Assembly: GCF_018326285.1 (NCBI RefSeq)
Contig: NZ_AP023362.1
Location: forward strand, 5,146,001-5,210,000
Length of the DNA stretch: 64,000 bases
Reading direction: 5' to 3'
Source: Mycolicibacterium sp. TY81
GTDB taxonomy: Bacteria > Actinomycetota > Actinomycetes > Mycobacteriales > Mycobacteriaceae
Part shown: positions 35,419 to 44,150 of the stretch, piece by piece
Layout: every line of letters starts with the position of its first letter
How positions within the stretch are numbered: position 1 is the stretch's first letter
Notes under the pieces: generated by a model
What the model was told of the DNA's origin: nothing
What the model saw: the letters and a program-made list of their open reading frames with translations, nothing else
Database searches by the model: none
Translations under genes and position numbers: made by a program

Positions 35419-36396
35419 TCAGAGGTGGGCGGAGGCGGACGTGACGGCGTGGACCTGAACGGCTTTCACGTCGATCTGGTCCGGGCCGGGCAGTGCGGAA
35501 CCCGGCAGGGCGGCAGCGGCGCTGCCGTACGCGACGGCGGTCTGGAGCCGCTGCGCGGGTGTTGCGCCGGAGATGGTGGCGGCGAGGTAACCCGCCAGCG
35601 ACGCGTCACCCGCTCCGACGGTGCTGCGCGGCACGATCGACGGTGCCGTGGCGGCCCAGGTGCCGTCGCGGTCGACCAGGACGGCGCCCGCGCCGCCGAG
35701 CGTGACGAGCACGGTGCCGGCCCCGCGGTCGACGAGCTGCCGCGCGGCGGACACCACCGGCATCGGATCACCCTGCGCGACAGCGTCTTCCAGCTCCGAT
35801 GCGGAGCACCCGGTCAGCCAGGCCAGTTCTTCGGAGTTCGGTTTGATGAGGTCGGGCGCCGCGGATTCGAAGGCTTCTGCCAGGGCGGTGAGCGGACGTT
35901 CGGAGGTGTCCACCGCCACGCCGCACGGCAGTGCCGCCAGCCGGGCCGCGATGCCGGCGTACCAGTCGTCGGGCACCCCGGGGGGCAGCGATCCGGACAG
36001 CACGACCCAGGTGGCACCCACTGCGTGGTCGCAGACGGCGGCGGTCAGGGTCGCCAGGGCAGCGGCATCCAGGTGGGCCCCCGGCTCGTTGAGTTTGGTT
36101 GTGGTGCCGTCTTTTTCGGTGATTGTGAGGTTGCTGCGCACGGTGCCCGGGATGGCGATGTTGTGAAACGGCACGCCGCGCGTCGTCAGCCCCGTCAGGA
36201 TCGGATCGTGGTCGGCTGCCGGCAGCAGCGCGAGGGTGTCGACACCGTTCTGGGTCAGTGCGCGAGATACGTTGACCCCCTTACCTCCTGGCTCGGTGGA
36301 GACGGGGGTGAGGCGGTGTACCGCTCCCCTGGTCAGCGGCTCGTCGAGCGTGACGGTGCGGTCGAGGCTCGGGTTCAGGGTGACGGTGACGATCAT
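35419..36396 (-). CDS. fruK: 1-phosphofructokinase (PfkB family)
   Basis: The 325-residue protein converts fructose-1-phosphate to fructose-1,6-bisphosphate with ATP. It shows the PfkB signatures: TLNPSLDRTV at the start, EPGGKGVNVSRAL (substrate binding) and the catalytic VGAGDA motif (GAGD 261-264, Asp264 the base). It overlaps the fruR stop region by 4 nt and is followed 25 nt later by fruA, whose product supplies its substrate. Confidence 0.94.
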   Translation of the reverse strand: MIVTVTLNPSLDRTVTLDEPLTRGAVHRLTPVSTEPGGKGVNVSRALTQNGVDTLALLPAADHDPILTGLTTRGVPFHNIAIPGTVRSNLTITEKDGTTTKLNEPGAHLDAAALATLTAAVCDHAVGATWVVLSGSLPPGVPDDWYAGIAARLAALPCGVAVDTSERPLTALAEAFESAAPDLIKPNSEELAWLTGCSASELEDAVAQGDPMPVVSAARQLVDRGAGTVLVTLGGAGAVLVDRDGTWAATAPSIVPRSTVGAGDASLAGYLAATISGATPAQRLQTAVAYGSAAAALPGSALPGPDQIDVKAVQVHAVTSASAHL

Positions 36397-37172
36397 GATT
36401 CACTCTCCGCGCAGATGACGTCGACGCCGGCGTCGATGAGCTCTTGGCGCTCGTGGGGGCGGATATCGGTGTCGGTGACGACGGTGCGAACCGCCGACAG
36501 CGGCGCGAAACTGACGAGGTCTTCCCTGCCGAACTTGCTCGAATCCGCCGTCACCACAACATGGTTGGCGCAGTGGACCATGGCGCGCTTGATGGCGGCC
36601 TCGTCGCTGTCCGGGGTGGAGAAACCGTGTCGGACGCTGATGCCGTTGGTGCCGAGGAAGGCGACGTCGACGCGCAGTGAGTCGAGTGTCCGCAGGGCCT
36701 GCTCCCCCACCACGGCCTGGGTGAGGCTGCGGACGCGGCCGCCCAGCAATTGCAGGGACACCGTCGGGTTGGATGTCAGCTTTGCGGCGGCGGGAATGGA
36801 GTTGGTGATGACGACGAGGTCGCGGTCGGTGGGGATGAGCTCGGCGATGCGCGCGGTGGTGGTGCCGGCGTCGATCAGCACCGTCCCGCCGGTGGCGGGC
36901 AGGAAGGCGACGGCTGCGGCCGCGATGGCGGCCTTCTGCTGGGTCTGCGTGGAATCGCGCTGGACGACGCCCTGCTCGACCAGGTGCAGGGTGCGGGCGG
37001 GCACCGCTCCCCCGTGCACGCGCCGGATGACGCCGGCCTTGTCGAGGACGTCGAGATCGCGGCGGACGGTTTCGGTGGTGACGTCGTAGGCCTCGGCCAA
37101 GTCGTTGACCGAGGCGCGACCGTCGGCGAGGACTCGCGCGGCGATGGCTTGCTGCCGTTCTTCCGCGTACAT
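36393..37172 (-). CDS. fruR: DeoR-family regulator of the fructose PTS genes
   Basis: The 259-residue protein has a DeoR helix-turn-helix (residues 6-57, with the family signature VTTETVRRDLDVLDKAG and RRVHGGAV) and the DeoR sugar-phosphate sensor domain (VLIDAGTTTARIAELI, VFLGTNGIS-like VAFLGTNGIS). It is first in fruR-fruK-fruA-ptsH and divergent from ptsI, so it probably represses both directions and is relieved by a fructose phosphate, as for other FruR/DeoR proteins. The start ATG at 37172 precedes MYAEERQQ, the usual family opening. Confidence 0.9.
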   Translation of the reverse strand: MYAEERQQAIAARVLADGRASVNDLAEAYDVTTETVRRDLDVLDKAGVIRRVHGGAVPARTLHLVEQGVVQRDSTQTQQKAAIAAAAVAFLPATGGTVLIDAGTTTARIAELIPTDRDLVVITNSIPAAAKLTSNPTVSLQLLGGRVRSLTQAVVGEQALRTLDSLRVDVAFLGTNGISVRHGFSTPDSDEAAIKRAMVHCANHVVVTADSSKFGREDLVSFAPLSAVRTVVTDTDIRPHERQELIDAGVDVICAESES

Positions 37173-37238
37173 GACCCTCCAATTGTGTGGGAATCCATCC
37201 GGTTCGATCTTTGTATTGTTTGTTTTACGCTTGGATGT

Positions 37239-37267
37239 GTTGACTTGTCAACGGTTCGGAGTAATCT
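37239..37267 (+). promoter_or_regulatory. ptsI promoter with overlapping inverted repeat
   Basis: A -35 TTGACT (37240-37245) and a -10 TAATCT (37262-37267) are 16 nt apart. The -10 ends 7 nt before the ptsI ATG at 37275, so the transcript would be leaderless. The -35 lies inside GTTGAC-TT-GTCAAC (37239-37252), a perfect 6-bp inverted repeat with a 2-nt spacer that is a good candidate operator, perhaps for FruR. A T-rich stretch lies just upstream (37209-37227). Confidence 0.65.
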
Positions 37268-37274
37268 ACATCAC

Positions 37275-39002
37275 ATGAGCCAGACATTTGTGAGCCCGTC
37301 GCCAAGGGTCGTCGACGTGGAAACCAGCAGTGCACCTGTAGTCCTGCGCGGCGTGCCCGCCGTCGGCGGAGTGCGGTACGCGCCGGTGCTGTGGCCGGGT
37401 CCCCGGCCCGCGCCGGAGGCCGATGACGGCGCCGCCGAGCTGGAAGAGCCGGAACGGGCGGGGGAGCGGGAGCGCTTCGCCGCGGCTTCGTCGGCGGTCG
37501 CGGACCGGCTCCGCAACCGCGCGGCGCGCGCGACCGGCGCGGCGGCCGAAGTCTTGGCCACGACGGCGACGCTCGCGCAGGACCGGGCCTGGGCGGCGGC
37601 GACGGAGAAGCGCATCGCCGACGGCATGTCGGCAGTCCGCGCCGTCGTCGCGACCGCGGACCAGTTCGTCGAGATGTTCACCCGCATGGGTGGATTGATG
37701 GCCGAGCGGGTCGCCGACCTCAGGGATATCCGGGATCGGGTGATCGCGGATCTGCGTGGCCTTCCCGAGCCGGGGGTGCCGGTGCCGGATGTGCCGTCGG
37801 TGCTGTGTGCCGAGGATCTGGCGCCCGCCGATACCGCCGGCCTGGACCCGAATCTGGTGGTCGCGTTGGTGACCAGCCTGGGTGGGCCGACCAGTCACAC
37901 CGCGATCATCGCCCGTCAGCTCGGCATTCCGTGCGTCGTGGCCGTTTCCGGGCTGGAGAAGGTGCAGCCGGGAACGATGGTGCTGGTGGACGGCACCAAC
38001 GGCACCGTGGAGATCGAGCCCGACGCGACCCTGGCCGCCGCGGCCGTGGCCCAGGCGCGCCGCGAGGCCGACCTCGCCGACAGCTGGCGTGGCCCGGGCG
38101 TCACTGCTGACGGGCATCGGGTCGCGGTGCTCGCCAATGTGCAGGACGGTGCCGCGGCGCACGCCGCGGCTGAGACGCCTGCGGAGGGCATCGGTCTGTT
38201 CCGCACCGAATTGTGCTTCCTGAACCGCGATCTCGAACCGACCGTCGACGAGCAGGCGCAGATCTACGGCGACGTGCTGGCCGCATTCCCGGACCGGAAA
38301 GTGGTGGTGCGCACCCTCGACGCGGGTTCGGACAAGCCGCTGCGCTTCGCCGGGCACGCCGATGAGGCCAATCCGGCGCTCGGTGTCCGTGGCATCCGCA
38401 TCGCCCAGGGCAATCCGGAGCTGCTGACCCGCCAACTGCAGGCCATCGCGGCCGCGGCCGACGCCACCGGCCAGCGTCCGTGGGTGATGGCCCCGATGAT
38501 CGCGACGCCCGCCGAAGCGAAAGCCTTTGCGGCACAGGTGCGGTCGTTCGGCCTGACGCCCGGCGTGATGATCGAGGTGCCCGCCGCGGCGTTGTTGGCG
38601 GATCGGATTCTGCGACACGTCGACTTTCTGTCGATCGGCACCAACGATCTGACGCAGTACACGATGGCGGCGGACCGGATGTCGGCCGACCTGGCCACGC
38701 TCAGCGACCCGTGGCAACCGGCGGTGCTGGCGTTGGTGGGTACGGCCGCCAAGGCGGGTGCCGAGCAGGGCAAGCCGGTCGGGGTGTGCGGGGAGGCTGC
38801 GGCCGATCCGGCGCTGGCGTGTGTGCTTGTCGGATTGGGCGTGACGTCCCTGTCGACGGCGGCTGCTGCGGTGCGTGCGGTCGGCGCCGCGCTCGCCGGG
38901 GTGACGCTCGAGCAGTGCCGGGCGGCCGCGGAAGCGGCGCTGGCCGCCGAGTCGTCGGCGGACGCCCGCAGCGCGGCGCTCGCTGCGCTGGCAAGCCGCT
39001 GA
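37275..39002 (+). CDS. ptsI: PTS enzyme I, phosphoenolpyruvate-protein phosphotransferase
   Basis: The 575-residue protein transfers phosphate from phosphoenolpyruvate to HPr. The swivelling domain carries the phosphorylated His208 in GGPTSHTAIIARQLGIP; the C-terminal barrel contains GIGLFRTELCFLNR, the PEP-binding signature FLSIGTNDLTQYTMAADR, and the active-site Cys in GVCGEAAADP. The ATG at 37275 gives MSQTFVSPSP and agrees with the leaderless promoter. It is divergent from fruR and separate from ptsH, which is in the opposite operon. Confidence 0.95.
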   Translation: MSQTFVSPSPRVVDVETSSAPVVLRGVPAVGGVRYAPVLWPGPRPAPEADDGAAELEEPERAGERERFAAASSAVADRLRNRAARATGAAAEVLATTATLAQDRAWAAATEKRIADGMSAVRAVVATADQFVEMFTRMGGLMAERVADLRDIRDRVIADLRGLPEPGVPVPDVPSVLCAEDLAPADTAGLDPNLVVALVTSLGGPTSHTAIIARQLGIPCVVAVSGLEKVQPGTMVLVDGTNGTVEIEPDATLAAAAVAQARREADLADSWRGPGVTADGHRVAVLANVQDGAAAHAAAETPAEGIGLFRTELCFLNRDLEPTVDEQAQIYGDVLAAFPDRKVVVRTLDAGSDKPLRFAGHADEANPALGVRGIRIAQGNPELLTRQLQAIAAAADATGQRPWVMAPMIATPAEAKAFAAQVRSFGLTPGVMIEVPAAALLADRILRHVDFLSIGTNDLTQYTMAADRMSADLATLSDPWQPAVLALVGTAAKAGAEQGKPVGVCGEAAADPALACVLVGLGVTSLSTAAAAVRAVGAALAGVTLEQCRAAAEAALAAESSADARSAALAALASR

Positions 39003-39040
39003 CCAGCGGTTATCGGATGCGCATAGCACCCGGAATTAAT

Positions 39041-39061
39041 CGGACTGCAGTCCGGTTATAG
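39041..39061 (+). promoter_or_regulatory. Perfect palindrome next to a leaderless -10 before the pirin gene
   Basis: CGGACTGCAGTCCG (39041-39054) is a perfect 14-bp palindrome. Directly after it is a -10-like TTATAG (39056-39061), 5 nt before the ATG at 39067, which implies a leaderless transcript. A repressor bound to the palindrome would sit in the promoter spacer and block transcription. Its regulator is not identified. Confidence 0.55.
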
Positions 39062-39066
39062 GTGAC

Positions 39067-40041
39067 ATGCCTGCTATCACCGCTGACACGATCAGCTTGC
39101 CGCGTATTGCTTCCGCTGCGCCGAGTGACACAGAACGCCCGGTGCGGTCCATCACCACCGGTCCCCGTGGCTATGAGGGCGAGGGCTTCCCGGTGGTCCG
39201 AGCCTTCGCCGGGGTCAGCCCGGTGGACCTCGACCCCTTCGTCCACCTGGACCAGATGGGTGAGGTCGAGTACGAACCCGGTGAACCGAGGGGCACCGAC
39301 TGGCATCCGCACCGCGGGTTCGAGACGGTGACCTACATGATCGACGGCCGCTTCGCACACCAGGATTCCCACGGTGGCGGCGGTCTGATCACCGACGGTG
39401 CCACGCAGTGGATGACCGCCGGGTCGGGCATCCTGCACATCGAGACGCCGCCGGCCGAACTGGTCGAGAGCGGCGGACTGTTCCACGGCCTGCAGCTGTG
39501 GGTGAACCTGCCCAAGAAGGACAAGTTCGCCGCCCCCAGGTACCAGGCCATCGAGGGCACCGACGTCACCCTGTTGTCGTCGGACGACGGCGGCGCGCTC
39601 GTGCGCGTCATCGCCGGCGAGATCGGCGACGCCAAGGGCCCGGGCGGTACGCACACGCCGATCACCATGGCGCACGCGACAATTGCGCCCGGAGCGCGCC
39701 TCGACCTGCCGTGGAACCGCAACTTCAACGCGCTCGTCTACATCCTGTCCGGACGTGGCAGCGTGGGACCCGTCGGCCATCCGATCCACCAGGGTCAGTT
39801 GGCGGTGCTGGGGCCGGGGGACCGGATCACCATCGCCGCCGATGAGGGCCAGGACTCCAACCGGCCCGCGCTCGAGGTGCTGTTGCTCGGCGGTCAGCCG
39901 ATCCGGGAACCGGTCTTCCACTACGGCCCGTTCGTGATGAACTCCAAGTCGGAGCTCATCGAGGCGTTCGAGGACTTCCAGTCCGGCAAGTTCGGCACGA
40001 TTCCGCCGAACGCGTTGAAGCCGCACCGCCCCGGGCACTGA
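39067..40041 (+). CDS. Pirin-family cupin protein
   Basis: The 324-residue protein has the pirin N-terminal signature: PFVHLDQMGEVEY then HPHRGFETVTYMIDG with the metal-binding His residues, HQDSHGGGGLI, and GSGILHIETP (metal-binding His and Glu). A second cupin half follows with VYILSGRGSVG. Pirins bind iron and some are quercetin 2,3-dioxygenases, others redox-linked co-regulators; the substrate here is unknown. A palindromic operator lies just upstream. The stop is immediately adjacent to the convergent FUSC-type gene. Confidence 0.9.
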   Translation: MPAITADTISLPRIASAAPSDTERPVRSITTGPRGYEGEGFPVVRAFAGVSPVDLDPFVHLDQMGEVEYEPGEPRGTDWHPHRGFETVTYMIDGRFAHQDSHGGGGLITDGATQWMTAGSGILHIETPPAELVESGGLFHGLQLWVNLPKKDKFAAPRYQAIEGTDVTLLSSDDGGALVRVIAGEIGDAKGPGGTHTPITMAHATIAPGARLDLPWNRNFNALVYILSGRGSVGPVGHPIHQGQLAVLGPGDRITIAADEGQDSNRPALEVLLLGGQPIREPVFHYGPFVMNSKSELIEAFEDFQSGKFGTIPPNALKPHRPGH

Positions 40042-42216
40042 TCACGCGGGCGCGGTCTCCGGGTAGAGGAGTTCGAGCTCGCCGAGGCTGGCGGCGACGG
40101 TCACCAGAGGCAGCGCGGCCTCGACCGACAAGTTTCCGCCGCCGGTCTCGGCGCGCAGGGCGAGCACGAAATCGTCGCTGATGGGTGTGCGCGCTGCGGC
40201 GTCGGCGTCTTCGGTGCCCATGATCCGGGCGCAGATCGACGCGGTGTGCGCTTCGAGGACCTCGCGGGCGGCGCGATACGGCGCCAGGGGCGGTGGCACG
40301 ACGTCAGCGATGAGGTCGGCCGCCGCCCGCAACCGGACCGTCTGATTGGCGGCCCGGACCACCGGCGCCCGCAGTTCGGTCGCTCCGCTGCTCTCCGAAA
40401 GGAAGTGGCGCACCGCATCATCCACGGTGCGGGAGGCCGTCAGTGCGTCGAAGCTCAGGGCGTGCACCCGGTCCGTGGCAGCCTCGGAGGCGCCGCGGGT
40501 CACTCGCCGCACGGCCGCGGTCAGATACCGGGTGCCGGCGCCGCGCGCCGCTTCCAGCGTGCGCTGGACGACCGCCGCCGACCCGCGCGGCCACAGCAGC
40601 AGCGACACCACGATGCCGACCGCGGCACCCACCAACACGTTCTCGAGCCGGATCAGCCCGACGCGCCAGCCGGCCGGGCTGATCAGGTTGTAGATGGTGA
40701 GCACCAGCATGGTGAACATCGCCTGGCCCGCCACGAACGAGAACACGTCGGGCACATAGGCCGAACCGAACGCCACGATGGGCAGGACGAACCACAGCAG
40801 GACGGGGTTCGCGCCGATCAGGTGGATCACCACGGTGCCGAGGAGGAATCCGATCGCGGTGCCGCCAACGGCGCGCAACACGCGGGTCCCGGTGGTCAGC
40901 GCGCTGCTGCGCAGTACCGACAGCGATGCCATGGCGATCCAGAAACCGTGCTGCAGGGGAAACAGATGGACGACGGCCACCGCAACGGCCAGACCGATGC
41001 CGGTACGAAGGCTGTTCTGTACCACCACCGCTCGCGTCGCGACGAATCCCGACGGGATGGCTGACACGGCCTGGGATTCGGACAGCACGCGGTCGAGGTT
41101 CCCGGCCGCCGGCAGTCGCCGACCCAGGACGCGGGCCCACACCGGCCGGGCGTCGGCGTCGGCCGCCAGTCCGATGACGCGTCCGGTCGCCCCGATACAG
41201 GCCGAGAAAGTGCGCAGCCGCAACAGCTTTCGGCCCGTCGCGACGGCCAGCAGGTCGTCCGGTTCGGCGCGGATCAGCTCGATGTCCTCGCGGTAGCGCC
41301 CGCGCGTGGCGGCCCGATGCGCGGTCAGGGCGTCGGCCAGGTCGGCGCGGTAGCGATCGCGGCCTGCGGCCCGCGGCGTGCTCAGCACCCGGGCGCAGTC
41401 GTTCAGTACCCGGATGGCCGGCTCACGCGTCTCGGCGAGCAGGGAGCCGGTGGCGTCGGTGGCCCGGTCGCACAGCCAGCGCAGGTCGTCGACGACCCGC
41501 ACCAGGGCGCGGCTGCCGGCGGTCAGACCGACCGGGCGGAAGTCGGCGCCGAGGAAGTTGTCGCCCAGCACCTCCATCGCATCGAAGAGCTCCTGCGCCG
41601 TCGCGGACCCCTCGAGCCGGGCGGCCAGCAGGCGGCACACCTGCGCGGCGTGCTTGCGCAGGTCGTCGTGATGCGTGGGCGGCAGCAGGAACAGTGCGGC
41701 CGGGACGGCAATGGCCCAGGCGACGGCCCAGCCGAGCAGTCGATCGGGGACAGGCCCGGCCGGCGTGCAGACCGGCAGCACGAACGTCATCAAGGTGGAG
41801 CGCTGACCGGCGGCGATGATCTCGCTGAGGACACCCGAGAACGTCACGAGCAGCCCGATGGCGAACATCGCCGGCACCGCCAGCCACGGATGGGGCGACA
41901 GCAGCGTGCCCAGGGTGATCAGAACCGCGCCGTTGAAGCCGAGCCCGGCATAGGCCAGCGCCCGCGCCGGCCGGTTACCGGGAAAATCCACCACCACCAG
42001 CAGCGCGACGGCGCCGAAGATGGCGAACATGGTCGTCTGCGACCTGCTCCCGACGGCGGTGCCCACGGCCAGTCCGGCGATCGCGACGACCGGGAGCACC
42101 ACACCGGCACGGGTCGCTCGCCGGAGGGCGTCGTACTCCGGATCCTTGTCGCGCAGCCGGGTGACAAGCCGCTGCCGGCGCAACGTCGGCGACTCTCGCG
42201 ACACCACGCCCGTCAT
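40042..42216 (-). CDS. FUSC-type aromatic-acid-exporter-like membrane protein
   Basis: The protein (about 724 residues) has two sets of five to six membrane helices (about residues 40-170 and 400-520), each followed by a soluble helical part. This repeat pattern and segments such as HGFWIAMASLSVLRSSALTTGTR and VGGTAIGFLLGT fit the FUSC family (fusaric acid resistance/AaeB-like exporters). Start choice is uncertain: ATG 42216 (MTGVVSRESP) is given, ATG 42228 is equally possible and neither has a clear binding site. It is divergent from a TetR gene 257 nt away, which could regulate it. Substrate unknown. Confidence 0.8.
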   Translation of the reverse strand: MTGVVSRESPTLRRQRLVTRLRDKDPEYDALRRATRAGVVLPVVAIAGLAVGTAVGSRSQTTMFAIFGAVALLVVVDFPGNRPARALAYAGLGFNGAVLITLGTLLSPHPWLAVPAMFAIGLLVTFSGVLSEIIAAGQRSTLMTFVLPVCTPAGPVPDRLLGWAVAWAIAVPAALFLLPPTHHDDLRKHAAQVCRLLAARLEGSATAQELFDAMEVLGDNFLGADFRPVGLTAGSRALVRVVDDLRWLCDRATDATGSLLAETREPAIRVLNDCARVLSTPRAAGRDRYRADLADALTAHRAATRGRYREDIELIRAEPDDLLAVATGRKLLRLRTFSACIGATGRVIGLAADADARPVWARVLGRRLPAAGNLDRVLSESQAVSAIPSGFVATRAVVVQNSLRTGIGLAVAVAVVHLFPLQHGFWIAMASLSVLRSSALTTGTRVLRAVGGTAIGFLLGTVVIHLIGANPVLLWFVLPIVAFGSAYVPDVFSFVAGQAMFTMLVLTIYNLISPAGWRVGLIRLENVLVGAAVGIVVSLLLWPRGSAAVVQRTLEAARGAGTRYLTAAVRRVTRGASEAATDRVHALSFDALTASRTVDDAVRHFLSESSGATELRAPVVRAANQTVRLRAAADLIADVVPPPLAPYRAAREVLEAHTASICARIMGTEDADAAARTPISDDFVLALRAETGGGNLSVEAALPLVTVAASLGELELLYPETAPA

Positions 42217-42473
42217 GGCGCCCAACATTAATTTGGCTGACGCCGCCATGCGTCGGCAACAACACGCCTGTGGTCGCGGTCTCCCGCGCCCGCCGGCCGC
42301 CCCGGGGTCGTTCCTGGCCCGGCTACCGATCGGGACCGGGCGGGGGCCGGGAACCGCGCGCCGCACAGCAATCGGTTGTTGACAGAACTGCAAGTTTGCT
42401 GGAAGAGGCGATTTTGACGAGCGTGCGTCGCATACGAGCAGGGTCGGGCCGAGATCTATGGCACAATTTGACG

Positions 42474-43109
42474 ATGCCGTACATCGCCACCCGAGGCCCG
42501 GGTCGCCCTCCCGCGGCGAAGGCGGCCGAAACTCGTGAGCGCATCCTGCGCGCCGCACGCGAGGTTTTCAGTGAACTTGGTTATGACGCAGCAACATTCC
42601 AAGCCATTGCGATCCGCGCGGATCTGACGCGCCCAGCGATCAATCATTACTTCGCGAACAAGCGCGTGCTCTACGGCGAGGTCCTCGATCAGACCAATGC
42701 CATGGTCGTCGCTGCGGGCCGTCGCCGGGCCGAGGAGGAGACCACCTTCATCCGGCGCCTGTCGTCATTTTTCGTCGCCGCCATCCAGGCCGACTCCGAG
42801 GACCGGTCGGCCGCGGCGTTCCTGGTGACCTCGATCCTCGAGGCACAGCGACATCCCGAATTGCGCCAGGAGGAGCACGACGCGCTCGTGGCCTCCCGCG
42901 ACTTCGTGACCTGGGCCGTCACCGACGCCGTCGAACGTGGCGAGCTGGCCGTCGACACCGATGTGTCCACCGTGGTGGAGATGCTCATCGCCGTCATGTG
43001 GGGCATGGGTTTCTACGCCGGCTATGTCGGCAGCCACCAGGAGTTGACCGCCGTCATCGAGCGGCTCGAACTCTTGCTGGCCAACAAGCTGTGGCAGGTC
43101 ACCGAATAG
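42474..43109 (+). CDS. TetR-family regulator (Rv0144-like)
   Basis: The 211-residue protein has a TetR helix-turn-helix (residues 18-64: RERILRAAREVFSELGYDAATFQAIA, then PAINHYFANKRVLY) and a helical ligand-binding domain. By position beside a TIGR00027-type methyltransferase, aldehyde dehydrogenase, short-chain dehydrogenase and quinone oxidoreductase it corresponds to Rv0144 of M. tuberculosis. ATG 42474 is taken because it directly precedes the family opening; longer frames upstream overlap the divergent promoter region. It may control the palindrome at 44091-44110 or the divergent FUSC gene (inference). Confidence 0.85.
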   Translation: MPYIATRGPGRPPAAKAAETRERILRAAREVFSELGYDAATFQAIAIRADLTRPAINHYFANKRVLYGEVLDQTNAMVVAAGRRRAEEETTFIRRLSSFFVAAIQADSEDRSAAAFLVTSILEAQRHPELRQEEHDALVASRDFVTWAVTDAVERGELAVDTDVSTVVEMLIAVMWGMGFYAGYVGSHQELTAVIERLELLLANKLWQVTE

Positions 43110-44069
<960 letters not shown>

Positions 44070-44090
44070 TACCGAGGACTTGACCCTTCA

Positions 44091-44110
44091 AACCAACCGG
44101 CTGGTTGGTT
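44091..44110 (+). promoter_or_regulatory. TetR-type operator before the aldehyde dehydrogenase gene
   Basis: AACCAACC and GGTTGGTT form a perfect 8-bp inverted repeat with a 4-nt spacer (44091-44110), 40 nt before the ATG at 44151. A TTGACC at 44080-44085 and a TAGGAT at 44110-44115 flank it, so it sits in a likely promoter. The size and shape suit a TetR regulator; the nearby TetR (42474-43109) is one candidate. Confidence 0.6.
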
Positions 44111-44150
44111 AGGATTCCGGTGTTGCCTGGCTCACGTAAGGACGTATGTC

